A stretch of 64,000 nucleotides of DNA from an uncultured Bacteroides sp. (GTDB taxonomy: Bacteria; Bacteroidota; Bacteroidia; Bacteroidales; Bacteroidaceae), in NCBI RefSeq assembly GCF_963677945.1, contig NZ_OY782578.1, positions 930,001 through 994,000 on the forward strand. Direction: 5' to 3'. This document shows positions 1-8,520 of this stretch, piece by piece. Each line of letters starts with the position of its first letter. The first letter of the stretch is position 1. The notes beneath the pieces were generated by a model that saw only the letters and a program-made list of their open reading frames with translations, was not told where the DNA came from and did not search any database. Both the position numbers and the translations under genes were made by a program.

Positions 1-1699
1 ACTTACTGCGGCTGGTCAGACCGCCAAGAAAGATTCTACGCTTAACCGTGTAGTTGTTGTTGAAAAAGAGTATAATCCTGATATTATGGATGCTTCTAAA
101 GTGAATGTGCTTCCTAAAGTGCAGGAACCTTCAGTCAGCAAAAAGGAGATTGAATATAATACATCGGTAATGCCTTTCAAGTCGTTGGATTATGTAATGA
201 AACCAATTACCTCTAATTTGGATCAGGTTAAGGCAAGTCGTGGATATGCTCGTTTGGGATATGGAAGTAATGGAAATGTGGATGCCAAGCTTAATTATTT
301 GTTTAATATTTCCAAACGAGACAATCTGGGTGTGTCGGCTAGTCTTGACGGCATGAATACAAATTTGAAATTGCCGGAAATAGTTGAAACCACTTATGCA
401 AATAGTGATTGGAAATCTCGTTATTACCGTACAAATCTGGATGTTGATTATCAGCACTTATTTAATAAGCTGACTTTAGATGCTACTCTTAACCTGGGAT
501 CAGATAATTTCAATTATCATCCGTTCTTAGATGCTACTAATGCTTTATTTCATCAGTCTACAGATAAGCAACATTTCTCAAAATGGAGTATGCATGTAGG
601 TGTTAAATCTGTAGATAAAGACCTACCTTTGCAGTTCCAGGCTGAGGCTAATTTAATATCTTCCAAACTAGCTTATCCGGATTCAGCGTCTTTGAGTGAG
701 ACTATATTAAGAATAAAGGGTGGCGTTTATGGAATAATTGATGAAAATCAAGGTGTAGGTATTAACGCTGAAATGAATAATGTTTTTTATCAATCTTTAG
801 GTTACAAAGACTATACCTCTTTGGAGTTAAATCCATATTATGGGTTCTCTAATGATTCCTGGAAACTACGATTGGGCGCACATGTTGATTACTCTTCTGG
901 TAAAGGAAAAACAATTCAGTTTTCTCCAGATCTGGATGCTCAGTACCTTTTCTCAAATAGTTATGTTGCTTATCTGAAAGTAGGTGGGGGTAGAGAGCTT
1001 AATGATCTTCGCAGAATAATGAATATGAATCCTTATGCTTATTTCAGTCAGGTGAATGATTCATATAACCAGCTAGACGCAACTTTGGGATTAAAAGCCA
1101 ATGTTGGTTCTGGTTTTTGGTTTAATGCATTTGCAGGGTATAAGATTGTTGCGGATGATTTGAACTTTAATAATATGATGATTAATTACTTTGATGTAGC
1201 CAAGCCTTATATTTCTGTTGATGATACCAAACATTTTTATATCGGCTCTAATTTAAAATACGATTATAAAGGAATTGTCGATTTATCATTAAAAGGAGTT
1301 TATTATTCATGGAAAAATAGTGATGCTTCTTATTTATTGATGAAGCCAAAGTTTGATTTGCAATTTAACGCGGATATAAAAGTACTTCCGGAACTTATGA
1401 TTAATGTAGGATATACATATGTAGGGCGTAATGATGTAATATCTGACTTTATTACTTTCCCTAAATTTTCAGCAAGTGATTTTGCTGTGATTGGAAGTTC
1501 AGTATCTACAACCGTCATCTCTGCAAAGCATAAACTCGATCCTGTGAATAATCTAAGTTTAGGAGCTACATATAATCTGTTTAAAGGTGTATCTATCTTT
1601 GCACGTATTAATAATGTGCTGAATCAGGATTATCAATATAGTTATTCATATCCTGTTCAGGGAATAAATTTCCTGGGTGGTTTATCTTTCCAATTTTAG
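1..1699 (+). CDS. Outer-membrane beta-barrel protein, TonB-receptor-like (5' end outside window)
   Basis: The open frame runs in from the left edge with no start codon. The first residues (LTAAGQTAKKDST) look like the end of a signal peptide and the mature N-terminus, so only about 15-20 residues are probably missing. The rest is rich in alternating aromatic/polar strands and ends in Phe (SFQF), as outer-membrane barrels usually do. An internal ATG at 86 is not the true start, because the frame reads through it with typical mature-protein sequence. No plug domain is obvious, so transport of a specific substrate cannot be claimed; a porin or assembly-related barrel is possible. It lies upstream of topA on the same strand but is separated from it by a strong hairpin, so the two are probably transcribed separately. 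Confidence 0.75.
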   Translation, partial: LTAAGQTAKKDSTLNRVVVVEKEYNPDIMDASKVNVLPKVQEPSVSKKEIEYNTSVMPFKSLDYVMKPITSNLDQVKASRGYARLGYGSNGNVDAKLNYLFNISKRDNLGVSASLDGMNTNLKLPEIVETTYANSDWKSRYYRTNLDVDYQHLFNKLTLDATLNLGSDNFNYHPFLDATNALFHQSTDKQHFSKWSMHVGVKSVDKDLPLQFQAEANLISSKLAYPDSASLSETILRIKGGVYGIIDENQGVGINAEMNNVFYQSLGYKDYTSLELNPYYGFSNDSWKLRLGAHVDYSSGKGKTIQFSPDLDAQYLFSNSYVAYLKVGGGRELNDLRRIMNMNPYAYFSQVNDSYNQLDATLGLKANVGSGFWFNAFAGYKIVADDLNFNNMMINYFDVAKPYISVDDTKHFYIGSNLKYDYKGIVDLSLKGVYYSWKNSDASYLLMKPKFDLQFNADIKVLPELMINVGYTYVGRNDVISDFITFPKFSASDFAVIGSSVSTTVISAKHKLDPVNNLSLGATYNLFKGVSIFARINNVLNQDYQYSYSYPVQGINFLGGLSFQF

Positions 1700-1704
1700 T
1701 TATA

Positions 1705-1790
1705 TTCCCTACCTTATAATATAAAAAGAGTGTTTTTTCGTAAAAAAATAATAGATTCTTCTCTTATTATAAGGTAGGGAAATAAGTTTT
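1705..1790 (+). terminator. Long hairpin terminator-like element after the barrel gene
   Basis: A perfect 16-bp inverted repeat (1705-1720 with 1766-1781, arm TTCCCTACCTTATAAT) flanks a 45-nt loop with its own T6/A6 hairpin, and is followed by a T-rich stretch. It starts 5 nt after the barrel stop codon. The right arm ends 12 bp before a -7 box (TACTTTTG, 1794-1801) for topA, so it may also affect topA transcription. Confidence 0.6.
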
Positions 1791-1877
1791 TTCTACTTTT
1801 GCGACCAAATTCAAATGGAAGTAATCTGTTTATCAGAAGTAAAAGATTAGTTTCCTCTAATTGCAAAAGAGTATATT

Positions 1878-4220
1878 ATGCAAAAAAACCTTGTAATAGT
1901 CGAGTCTCCTGCTAAAGCTAAAACAATTGAGAAATTCCTGGGAAAAGAATATAAGGTTCTTTCAAGCTATGGTCATATAAGGGACTTAAAGAAGAAAGAA
2001 TTTAGTATTGATGTTGATAATAACTTCGAGCCGAAGTACGAGATACCTGCTGATAAGAAGAAGTTGGTAGGCGAATTGAAAGCTGAAGCAAAGGATGCAG
2101 AGACTGTATGGTTAGCATCCGATGAGGACCGCGAGGGAGAGGCTATTTCATGGCACTTGTATGAGGTGCTGGGTTTGAAGCCTGAGAATACAAAACGAAT
2201 TGTTTTTCATGAAATTACTAAGTCGGCTATTCTGAAGGCTATTGAACAGCCAAGAGAGATAGACCTTAATTTGGTCAACGCTCAGCAAGCACGACGAATT
2301 CTTGACCGTATTGTTGGTTTTGAATTATCCCCAATTCTTTGGAAAAAAGTTAAACCTGCATTGTCTGCAGGACGTGTACAATCTGTTACTGTACGTCTTG
2401 TAGTAGAACGCGAACGCGAAATCCAGGCTTTCAAAGTTGAGGCTGCTTATCGTGTTACTGCAATCTTTATGGTTCCTGATCAGGATGGCAAGTTTGTTGA
2501 AATGAAAGCCGAGTTGAGCCGAAGACTGAAAACTAAAGAAGAAGCCAAGGCTTTCCTTGAAACTTGCAAGAATGCAACCTTTACAATAGAAGATATCAGC
2601 ATGCGTCCGCTGAAAAAGAGTCCGGCTGCACCTTTTACTACTTCTACATTACAACAGGAGGCAGCTCGCAAACTCGGATTCACTGTTGCTCAGACTATGT
2701 CCGTTGCGCAAAAACTTTACGAGGCAGGAAAGATTACCTATATGCGTACCGACTCTGTGAACCTTTCTGATTTTGCAGTTTCTGGCAGCAAAGATGCTAT
2801 TACGAATATAATGGGCGAAGAGTATGTGAAACTTCGTCATTTCGAAACTAAGAGTAAAGGTGCTCAGGAAGCTCACGAGGCTATTCGTCCTACTTATATG
2901 GATAAACAAGCTGTTGACGGAACTGCTCAGGAGAAAAAACTTTATGATTTGATATGGAAGCGTACTATTGCTTCACAAATGGCTGATGCCGAACTGGAAA
3001 AAACTACAGCTACTATTATTCTGAATAATGCATCCGAGAAGTTTGTTGCAGTAGGTGAAGTGGTTAAGTTTGATGGTTTCCTTCGTGTCTATAAAGAGTC
3101 TTATGATGAAGACAATGAACAGGAAGTTGAAAGCCGTTTGCTTCCTCCTATGAAAAAGGGACAGAAGCTGGAAAGAAAAGATATCGTTGCAACAGAACGT
3201 TTCACTCAGCATCCTGCTCGTTATACAGAAGCTAGTCTTGTTCGTAAACTGGAAGAACTTGGCATTGGTCGTCCATCTACATACGCTCCAACAATTTCTA
3301 CTATTCAGAAGCGTGAATACGTTATAAAGGAAGATAGAGAAGGAAAAGAACGCTCCTATGAGCAACTATGGTTAAGTGACTCTTCTGTGGTGGAGGCTAC
3401 TAAAACTGAAACCGTAGGTGCTGAGAAATCTAAACTGTTCCCAACTGATACCGGAACTGTTGTAAACGACTTCCTGACTGAATACTTCCCTGATATTCTT
3501 GATTATAATTTCACAGCAAGTGTGGAAAAAGAATTTGATGATGTAGCAGATGGTGAAAAGGAATGGACGGTTACAATGAAGGATTTCTATTCAAAATTCC
3601 ATCCTTCTGTTGAGAAAACGTTAGCTACAAAGACTGAACACAAGGTGGGTGAGCGTATGCTTGGTGCAGAACCTGCTACCGGCAAACCTGTTTCAGTAAA
3701 GATTGGTCGTTATGGACCGGTTGTTCAGATTGGTTCGGCTGACGATGAAGAAAAGCCTCGTTTCGCTCAGATGAAGAAAGGTCAATCCATAGAAACTATA
3801 TCTTTGGAAGAAGCGCTCGAACTATTTAAGCTGCCTCGTACTTTGGGCGATTTTGAAGATAAAACAGTTGTGATTGGAACAGGTCGTTTTGGCCCTTATG
3901 TACGTCATAATGCTAAGTTTATTTCTCTTCCAAAGGAAGCTGATCCAATGGAAGTTACTTTAGAAGAAGCTATAGAGCTGATTGAGGCAAAACGTATAGC
4001 TGAAGCTCAGAAGATTATTAAAACCTTCGAGGAAGAACCGGAACTTCAGATTCTTAACGGACGATTTGGTCCTTATATTGCTTATAAGGGTACAAATTAT
4101 AAGATTCCTAAAGATGTTGTTCCACAAGATCTGAATCTTGCTACCTGCTTTGAAATAGTTAGAATACAGGATGAAAAACCTGCCACTCCGAAGCGTGGAC
4201 GTTATGCAAAGAAGAAATAA
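1878..4220 (+). CDS. topA: DNA topoisomerase I (type IA)
   Basis: Relaxes negative supercoils by transient single-strand cleavage. The 780-aa protein opens with a Toprim domain (IVESPAKAKTIEKFLG, then acidic metal-binding SDEDREGE). The catalytic Tyr is about residue 288 in TYMRTDS. The C-terminus lacks Cys4 zinc fingers and instead carries three glycine-rich topoisomerase C-terminal repeats (GRYGPVVQIG, GRFGPYVRH, GRFGPYIAY), then a basic tail PKRGRYAKKK. That is the usual Bacteroidota form, not a truncation. A -7 box TACTTTTG lies 77 bp upstream of the ATG. A terminator-like hairpin follows. Confidence 0.97.
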   Translation: MQKNLVIVESPAKAKTIEKFLGKEYKVLSSYGHIRDLKKKEFSIDVDNNFEPKYEIPADKKKLVGELKAEAKDAETVWLASDEDREGEAISWHLYEVLGLKPENTKRIVFHEITKSAILKAIEQPREIDLNLVNAQQARRILDRIVGFELSPILWKKVKPALSAGRVQSVTVRLVVEREREIQAFKVEAAYRVTAIFMVPDQDGKFVEMKAELSRRLKTKEEAKAFLETCKNATFTIEDISMRPLKKSPAAPFTTSTLQQEAARKLGFTVAQTMSVAQKLYEAGKITYMRTDSVNLSDFAVSGSKDAITNIMGEEYVKLRHFETKSKGAQEAHEAIRPTYMDKQAVDGTAQEKKLYDLIWKRTIASQMADAELEKTTATIILNNASEKFVAVGEVVKFDGFLRVYKESYDEDNEQEVESRLLPPMKKGQKLERKDIVATERFTQHPARYTEASLVRKLEELGIGRPSTYAPTISTIQKREYVIKEDREGKERSYEQLWLSDSSVVEATKTETVGAEKSKLFPTDTGTVVNDFLTEYFPDILDYNFTASVEKEFDDVADGEKEWTVTMKDFYSKFHPSVEKTLATKTEHKVGERMLGAEPATGKPVSVKIGRYGPVVQIGSADDEEKPRFAQMKKGQSIETISLEEALELFKLPRTLGDFEDKTVVIGTGRFGPYVRHNAKFISLPKEADPMEVTLEEAIELIEAKRIAEAQKIIKTFEEEPELQILNGRFGPYIAYKGTNYKIPKDVVPQDLNLATCFEIVRIQDEKPATPKRGRYAKKK

Positions 4221-4269
4221 TAAATAGATTCTTTTAAATTTATATATACGGAGAAGTCTGTTGGGCAAT

Positions 4270-4293
4270 AAGCCTGGCAGGCTTTTCTTTTTT
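4270..4293 (+). terminator. Intrinsic terminator after topA
   Basis: Short hairpin AAGCC-TGGCA-GGCTT (4270-4284) followed by a T-rich run to 4293, 50 bp after the topA stop. Confidence 0.65.
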
Positions 4294-4309
4294 AAGGTGG
4301 GCTAAGACA

Positions 4310-4393
4310 GTTATTGCTGTTACCTAAAGTTTCAAAGCGGATAAGAGTTGCTGTTTTTCTTCTTGTTTAGGCTGTTATTGCTGTTACCTAAAG
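4310..4393. repeat. Two direct copies of a 20-bp repeat
   Basis: GTTATTGCTGTTACCTAAAG occurs at 4310-4329 and again, identical, at 4374-4393 (64-bp period). Flanks are also similar: CTAAGACA before copy 1, TTTAGGCT before copy 2. It lies in the 320-bp gap between the convergent genes topA and argS, which otherwise holds only terminators. Function unknown. Confidence 0.7.
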
Positions 4394-4459
4394 GAAAATA
4401 AATAAATACTTCTTGGCTTGGCTTAGGCTAAAATCTGGGAAGGCATACATTAAAAGAAG

Positions 4460-4499
4460 AAAACCTGCAGAACTAAGCAATTTTAGCTCTACAGGTTTT
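4460..4499 (-). terminator. Terminator of argS
   Basis: Inverted repeat AAAACCTG (4460-4467) with CAGGTTTT (4492-4499) and a 24-nt loop. On the minus strand it is followed by a T-rich tract, 43 bp beyond the argS stop. A T-run on + also makes it potentially bidirectional. Confidence 0.6.
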
Positions 4500-4541
4500 T
4501 ATAAATTACCGAGGAATAAATTCCTTAGGTTTGGTATAATC

Positions 4542-6335
4542 TTACATTCTTTCCGGAACGTCTATTCCAAGTAATTCCATTCCTAGTTTAATGACCTTAC
4601 TGATATTGGCAGAAAGAACAAGGCGGAATACTTTTAAATCTTCATTCTCTTCACGAAGAATACTGAAGTCGTGATAGAACTGATTGTACTCTTTAACAAG
4701 ATCGTAAGTGTAATTTGCAATTACAGACGGACTATAGTCTGTTCCTGCTTGTTTTACAACTCCTGCAAATTCAGATAACATCTGGATTAGCCCTTCTTCT
4801 TTCTCGCTTAATGTAACGTTCAAAGGCAGAGTTTCAGGAATTACGATATTTGCTTCAGCAGCTTTGCGCAAAACTGATTGAATACGTGCATAGGTATATT
4901 GGATAAACGGACCAGTATTACCATTAAAATCGATAGATTCTTTTGGATTGAAGGTCATATTCTTGCGGGCATCAACCTTTAAGATAAAGTATTTAAGTGC
5001 ACCCATTCCTACAATGCGGGCAATATTGTTAGCTTCTTCTTCAGAACAACCATCCAGTTTTCCAAGCTCATTGGATGTTTCTTTAGCTGTGCTAACCATC
5101 TCTTCTACTAAGTCGTCTGCGTCTACCACTGTTCCTTCGCGAGACTTCATTTTACCTTCAGGTAGTTCAACCATTCCGTAAGAGAAGTGTACCAATCCTT
5201 TTCCCCACTCAAAGCCAAGCTTGTCGAGCAGGATAGAAAGAACCTGGAAGTGATAGTTCTGTTCGTTACCAACTACATAAATCATCTTGTTGATTGGATA
5301 ATCAGCAAAGCGTAATTTCGCAGTACCAATATCCTGAGTCATGTAAACAGAAGTACCGTCCGAACGAAGCAAAAGCTTATGGTCAAGTCCTTCTCCGGTA
5401 AGATCGGCCCATACGGAACCATCTTCTTTCTGATAGAAGAAACCTTTTTCAAGACCTTCCATTACCTTATCTTTTCCTTCCAGATAAGTATTTGATTCGT
5501 AGTATATCTTATCAAAGCTTACACCAAGCTTCTTGTATGTTTCATTAAATCCTGCATAAACCCATTCATTCATCATTTCCCAAAGCGTTCTAACTTCCGG
5601 ATCGCTAGCTTCCCACTTAATAAGCATCTCGCGAGCCTCATTCATCAAAGGAGATTGTGCTTCTGCTTCCTCTTTGCTAAGGCCTTGAGCTTGCAGTTCT
5701 GCTAATTCTGCTTTATAATGTTTGTCGAAAGAAACATAGTAATCGCCTACAAGGTGATCGCCTTTTTTGCCAGATGATTCAGGAGTTTCTCTGTTTCCGT
5801 ATTTCTTCCAGGCAAGCATGGATTTGCAGATATGAATACCGCGGTCGTTAACAATATTTGTTTTAACCACCTTATTACCATTAGCCATCATGATGTTTGC
5901 AAGTGCGTGACCTAACAAGTTGTTACGTACGTGGCCCAGGTGAAGAGGTTTATTGGTGTTTGGAGAAGAATATTCAATCATTACTAATGGAGAATTCTCA
6001 TTAGCAGGAATAATTCCATATTGTTTTTCTGCATGGATAGAGTTTAATAGCTCAATCCAGCATGAAGAAGCGATTGTGAGATTAAGAAATCCCTTGATTA
6101 CATTGAAAGCTGAAATAGAAGAATCATTAGCTAATAAGTATTCGCCGATTTCCTGTGCTGTTTCTTCCGGCTTTTTCTTTGATAATTTCAGAAAAGGAAA
6201 CACAACCAATGTAAGGTGTCCTTCAAACTCTTTTTTGGTTTTCTGCAGTTGTACCTGTGCAGCTGATACTTCCTGTCCGTATAGCGCTTTCAGTCCGTTG
6301 ATAACCGATTCTGCTATTTTGTTTTCTATATTCAT
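4542..6335 (-). CDS. argS: Arginyl-tRNA synthetase
   Basis: Class I synthetase charging tRNA-Arg. The 597-aa protein has the N-terminal Add-1 type domain. The HIGH signature appears as PLHLGHVRNN after SSPNTNKP. The KMSKS loop is the divergent form typical of many ArgRS (KMKSREGT). The C-terminal DALR-type anticodon-binding helical domain contains YTYDLVKEYNQFYH. Start chosen at the ATG at 6335. A -7 box (CAAAGATA on +, 6373-6380) lies about 38 bp upstream; no good -33 box is visible. Confidence 0.97.
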   Translation of the reverse strand: MNIENKIAESVINGLKALYGQEVSAAQVQLQKTKKEFEGHLTLVVFPFLKLSKKKPEETAQEIGEYLLANDSSISAFNVIKGFLNLTIASSCWIELLNSIHAEKQYGIIPANENSPLVMIEYSSPNTNKPLHLGHVRNNLLGHALANIMMANGNKVVKTNIVNDRGIHICKSMLAWKKYGNRETPESSGKKGDHLVGDYYVSFDKHYKAELAELQAQGLSKEEAEAQSPLMNEAREMLIKWEASDPEVRTLWEMMNEWVYAGFNETYKKLGVSFDKIYYESNTYLEGKDKVMEGLEKGFFYQKEDGSVWADLTGEGLDHKLLLRSDGTSVYMTQDIGTAKLRFADYPINKMIYVVGNEQNYHFQVLSILLDKLGFEWGKGLVHFSYGMVELPEGKMKSREGTVVDADDLVEEMVSTAKETSNELGKLDGCSEEEANNIARIVGMGALKYFILKVDARKNMTFNPKESIDFNGNTGPFIQYTYARIQSVLRKAAEANIVIPETLPLNVTLSEKEEGLIQMLSEFAGVVKQAGTDYSPSVIANYTYDLVKEYNQFYHDFSILREENEDLKVFRLVLSANISKVIKLGMELLGIDVPERM

Positions 6336-6398
6336 ATCTGTATGTGTTTCTAAATGAGATATTATGAGTGTGCAAAGATAATACTTTCGCTTCAGATA

Positions 6399-6436
6399 TA
6401 AAAAAAAGGAGATGCAAACTCTTGCATCTCCTTTTT
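6399..6436 (-). terminator. Terminator of the HU gene
   Basis: Perfect 10-bp stem GGAGATGCAA (6408-6417) with TTGCATCTCC (6422-6431) and a 4-nt loop, flanked by A and T runs on both sides. It therefore works for the minus-strand HU gene and could also stop + transcription. Confidence 0.85.
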
Positions 6437-6453
6437 TATTTCCTAAGTGTGGC

Positions 6454-6726
6454 TTATTTAATAGCGTCAGCTAATTCTGCACCAGCTTTAAATTTAGCAA
6501 CTTTCTTAGCAGGAATAGTAATAGGAGCTTTAGTTGAAGGGTTGATACCTGTTCTTTCACCTCTTTCACTAACAGAGAATGTTCCGAAACCAACTAAAGA
6601 AACTTTTTCACCTGACTTAAGAGTATCTGATACACTTGTGATGAAAGCGTCAAGAGCTTTCTTTGAATCTGCCTTACTCAAGCCTGATCCTGCTGCGATA
6701 GCATTAATAAGTTCTGCTTTATTCAT
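6454..6726 (-). CDS. HU-family DNA-binding protein
   Basis: Small histone-like protein that bends DNA as a dimer. The 90-residue protein beginning MNKAELINAI has the N-terminal helical dimer domain and the beta-arm signature GTFSV...RTGINPSTKAPI. A longer upstream reading to 6783 exists, but its extra 19 residues do not match the family and would overlap the promoter, so the ATG at 6726 was chosen. A strong promoter with both boxes lies upstream, consistent with an abundant protein. It is transcribed away from the rhomboid genes. Confidence 0.95.
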   Translation of the reverse strand: MNKAELINAIAAGSGLSKADSKKALDAFITSVSDTLKSGEKVSLVGFGTFSVSERGERTGINPSTKAPITIPAKKVAKFKAGAELADAIK

Positions 6727-6782
6727 AATTCGTAAATGATTAATTAATATATGTAACTTAAAAGATAAATCGAAAATCCTCA

Positions 6783-6813
6783 CAAATATAGGCTATCAAA
6801 ACAATATATCAAA
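6783..6813 (-). promoter_or_regulatory. Promoter of the HU gene
   Basis: On the minus strand TTTG (6810-6813), 19 bp, then TATATTTG (6783-6790). This matches the Bacteroidota primary-sigma consensus in both boxes and spacing. The predicted transcript start is about 50 nt before the ATG at 6726. Confidence 0.75.
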
Positions 6814-6870
6814 TATTAAACTTAAAAAAAACAGACGGAAATCGAAAAAAATCTAATAGAATTGGCGATT

Positions 6871-6903
6871 TATGCTCTAAAACAGAATTATTTACTACTT
6901 TTG
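6871..6903 (+). promoter_or_regulatory. Promoter of the rhomboid operon
   Basis: A perfect -7 box TACTTTTG (6896-6903) with a one-mismatch -33 box TATG (6871-6874) 21 bp upstream. It is 45 bp before the first rhomboid ATG and divergent from the HU promoter. Confidence 0.5.
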
Positions 6904-6948
6904 TAGTAATAATATGTCTGTAACAGACTAATAACTTAATGAAATTAT

Positions 6949-7632
6949 ATGCCACCGGTAACAAAAAATCTGATAATAATAAACGTTTTGTTTTTCCTAG
7001 GGGGAGTAGTAGCAACGAGGTATGGTATTGATTTATCTACATATCTTGGTTTGCACTTTTTTATGGCGGATGATTTTAATCCCGCTCAGCTTATCTCTTA
7101 TATGTTTATGCATGGAGGTTTTACACATCTTTTCTTTAATATGTTCGCAGTCTGGATGTTTGGACGCATATTGGAACAGATCTGGGGCCCTAAAAAATTT
7201 CTTTTTTATTATATTGCCTGCGGTATTGGTGCTGGTCTTATTCAGGAACTGGTGCAGTACATTCAATATGCAGTACAACTGTCGGCCTATACTAAAGTTG
7301 AAGTGAGCGAAGGCATTATTGTACCTATGGCTCAGTATTTGAATTTAATGAATACTGTAGGAGCTTCGGGAGCTGTTTATGCTATTCTGCTTGCATTTGG
7401 AATGTTATTTCCTAATGAGAGAATGTTTATTATTCCAATTCCTTTCCCTATAAAGGCTAAGTACTTTGTTGCAGGATATGCAATCATAGAGCTAATGGAA
7501 GGAATTGCCAATAATCCTACGGATAATGTTGCTCATTTCGCTCATCTGGGAGGTATGATTTTTGGCTTTATTCTGATTATGTATTGGAAAAAGAAGAAAA
7601 ACAAAGGTAACGATGGGACATATTATTACTGA
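6949..7632 (+). CDS. Rhomboid-family intramembrane serine protease
   Basis: Polytopic inner-membrane protein of 227 aa with about six hydrophobic segments. Catalytic Ser is about residue 140 in GASGAVYAIL. The His partner is about residue 199 in HFAHLGG. The HxxxN-type motif HGGFTHLFFNM sits in the second segment. All residues needed for intramembrane proteolysis appear present; the substrate is unknown. It overlaps the next rhomboid gene by 20 nt, so they are probably translated together. It ends in a Lys-rich cytoplasmic tail. Confidence 0.9.
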   Translation: MPPVTKNLIIINVLFFLGGVVATRYGIDLSTYLGLHFFMADDFNPAQLISYMFMHGGFTHLFFNMFAVWMFGRILEQIWGPKKFLFYYIACGIGAGLIQELVQYIQYAVQLSAYTKVEVSEGIIVPMAQYLNLMNTVGASGAVYAILLAFGMLFPNERMFIIPIPFPIKAKYFVAGYAIIELMEGIANNPTDNVAHFAHLGGMIFGFILIMYWKKKKNKGNDGTYYY

Positions 7633-8518
7633 TTTAAAAGAAAATTTTAAAAGAGGGAATATTTATATTCAGCTTATTTATATAAATGCAGGAGTTTTTA
7701 TCCTAACCTCTCTGGTTACTATATTTCTGACGCTTTTTAACCGAAGTGCCGGAAACTTCCTTTTATTTGGAGAGATGCCGGCTTCTCTGCATAACTTCTT
7801 ACTTCAGCCCTGGAGTATATTTACTTATATGTTTTTGCATTCCGGATTGATGCATATTCTATTTAATATGCTATGGCTGTATTGGTTTGGACAACTCTTC
7901 CTTTACTTCTTCTCAGCCAAACATCTTCGTGGATTATATGTATTAGGAGGCATTTGCGGAGCTATTCTGTATATGATTTCTTTTAATGTGTTTCCATATT
8001 TCAGCGGAGCTATTGAACAATCGTACATGTTGGGTGCTTCGGCTTCTGTTATCGCTATTGTTGTAGCAACTGCTTATAAACAACCGGAATATCAGGTCAG
8101 TTTATTGTTTTTTGGTGCAGTAAGACTGAAATTTATAGCTTTGTTCATGATCCTTTCCGATCTTCTTTTTATAACTTCGGATAATGCTGGCGGACATATA
8201 GCTCACTTAGGCGGTGCACTTGCCGGTTTATGGTTTGCCGCAAGTTTAAGCAAAGGGCATGATGTTACAGCATGGATAAATAAAATACTTGATTGGTTTA
8301 TTTCTTTGTTTTCAGGAAATGCTTTTAAGAGGACAAGAAAACCAAAAATGTCTGTGCATTATAACAATAGTCCCAAAAATAAAGATTATGAATATAATGC
8401 AAAAAAGAAAGCTCAGAGTGACGAAGTAGACAGAATCCTTGATAAATTGAAAAAATCCGGCTATGAAAGTCTGACTACTGAAGAGAAAAAGAGCTTGTTC
8501 GATGCAAGTAAAAGATAG
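7613..8518 (+). CDS. Rhomboid-family protein, second of a tandem pair
   Basis: A 301-aa membrane protein with the rhomboid fold: LHSGLMHILFNM in the second core segment, the Ser motif GASASV (Ser about 143) and HIAHLGG (His about 198). The Ser motif is GAS-A rather than the usual GxSG, so activity is likely but slightly less certain than for its neighbour. A basic C-terminal extension of about 90 residues, including SDEVDRILDKLKKSGYESL, resembles the short helical tail common in Bacteroidota rhomboids. The start overlaps the upstream gene by 20 nt. The next gene begins 3 nt after its stop. Confidence 0.88.
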   Translation: MGHIITDLKENFKRGNIYIQLIYINAGVFILTSLVTIFLTLFNRSAGNFLLFGEMPASLHNFLLQPWSIFTYMFLHSGLMHILFNMLWLYWFGQLFLYFFSAKHLRGLYVLGGICGAILYMISFNVFPYFSGAIEQSYMLGASASVIAIVVATAYKQPEYQVSLLFFGAVRLKFIALFMILSDLLFITSDNAGGHIAHLGGALAGLWFAASLSKGHDVTAWINKILDWFISLFSGNAFKRTRKPKMSVHYNNSPKNKDYEYNAKKKAQSDEVDRILDKLKKSGYESLTTEEKKSLFDASKR

Positions 8519-8520
8519 CT

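Noticed and set aside
1878-4220. Topoisomerase I without C-terminal zinc fingers
   Set aside because: The glycine-rich C-terminal repeats replace them in this phylum; the gene is full length.
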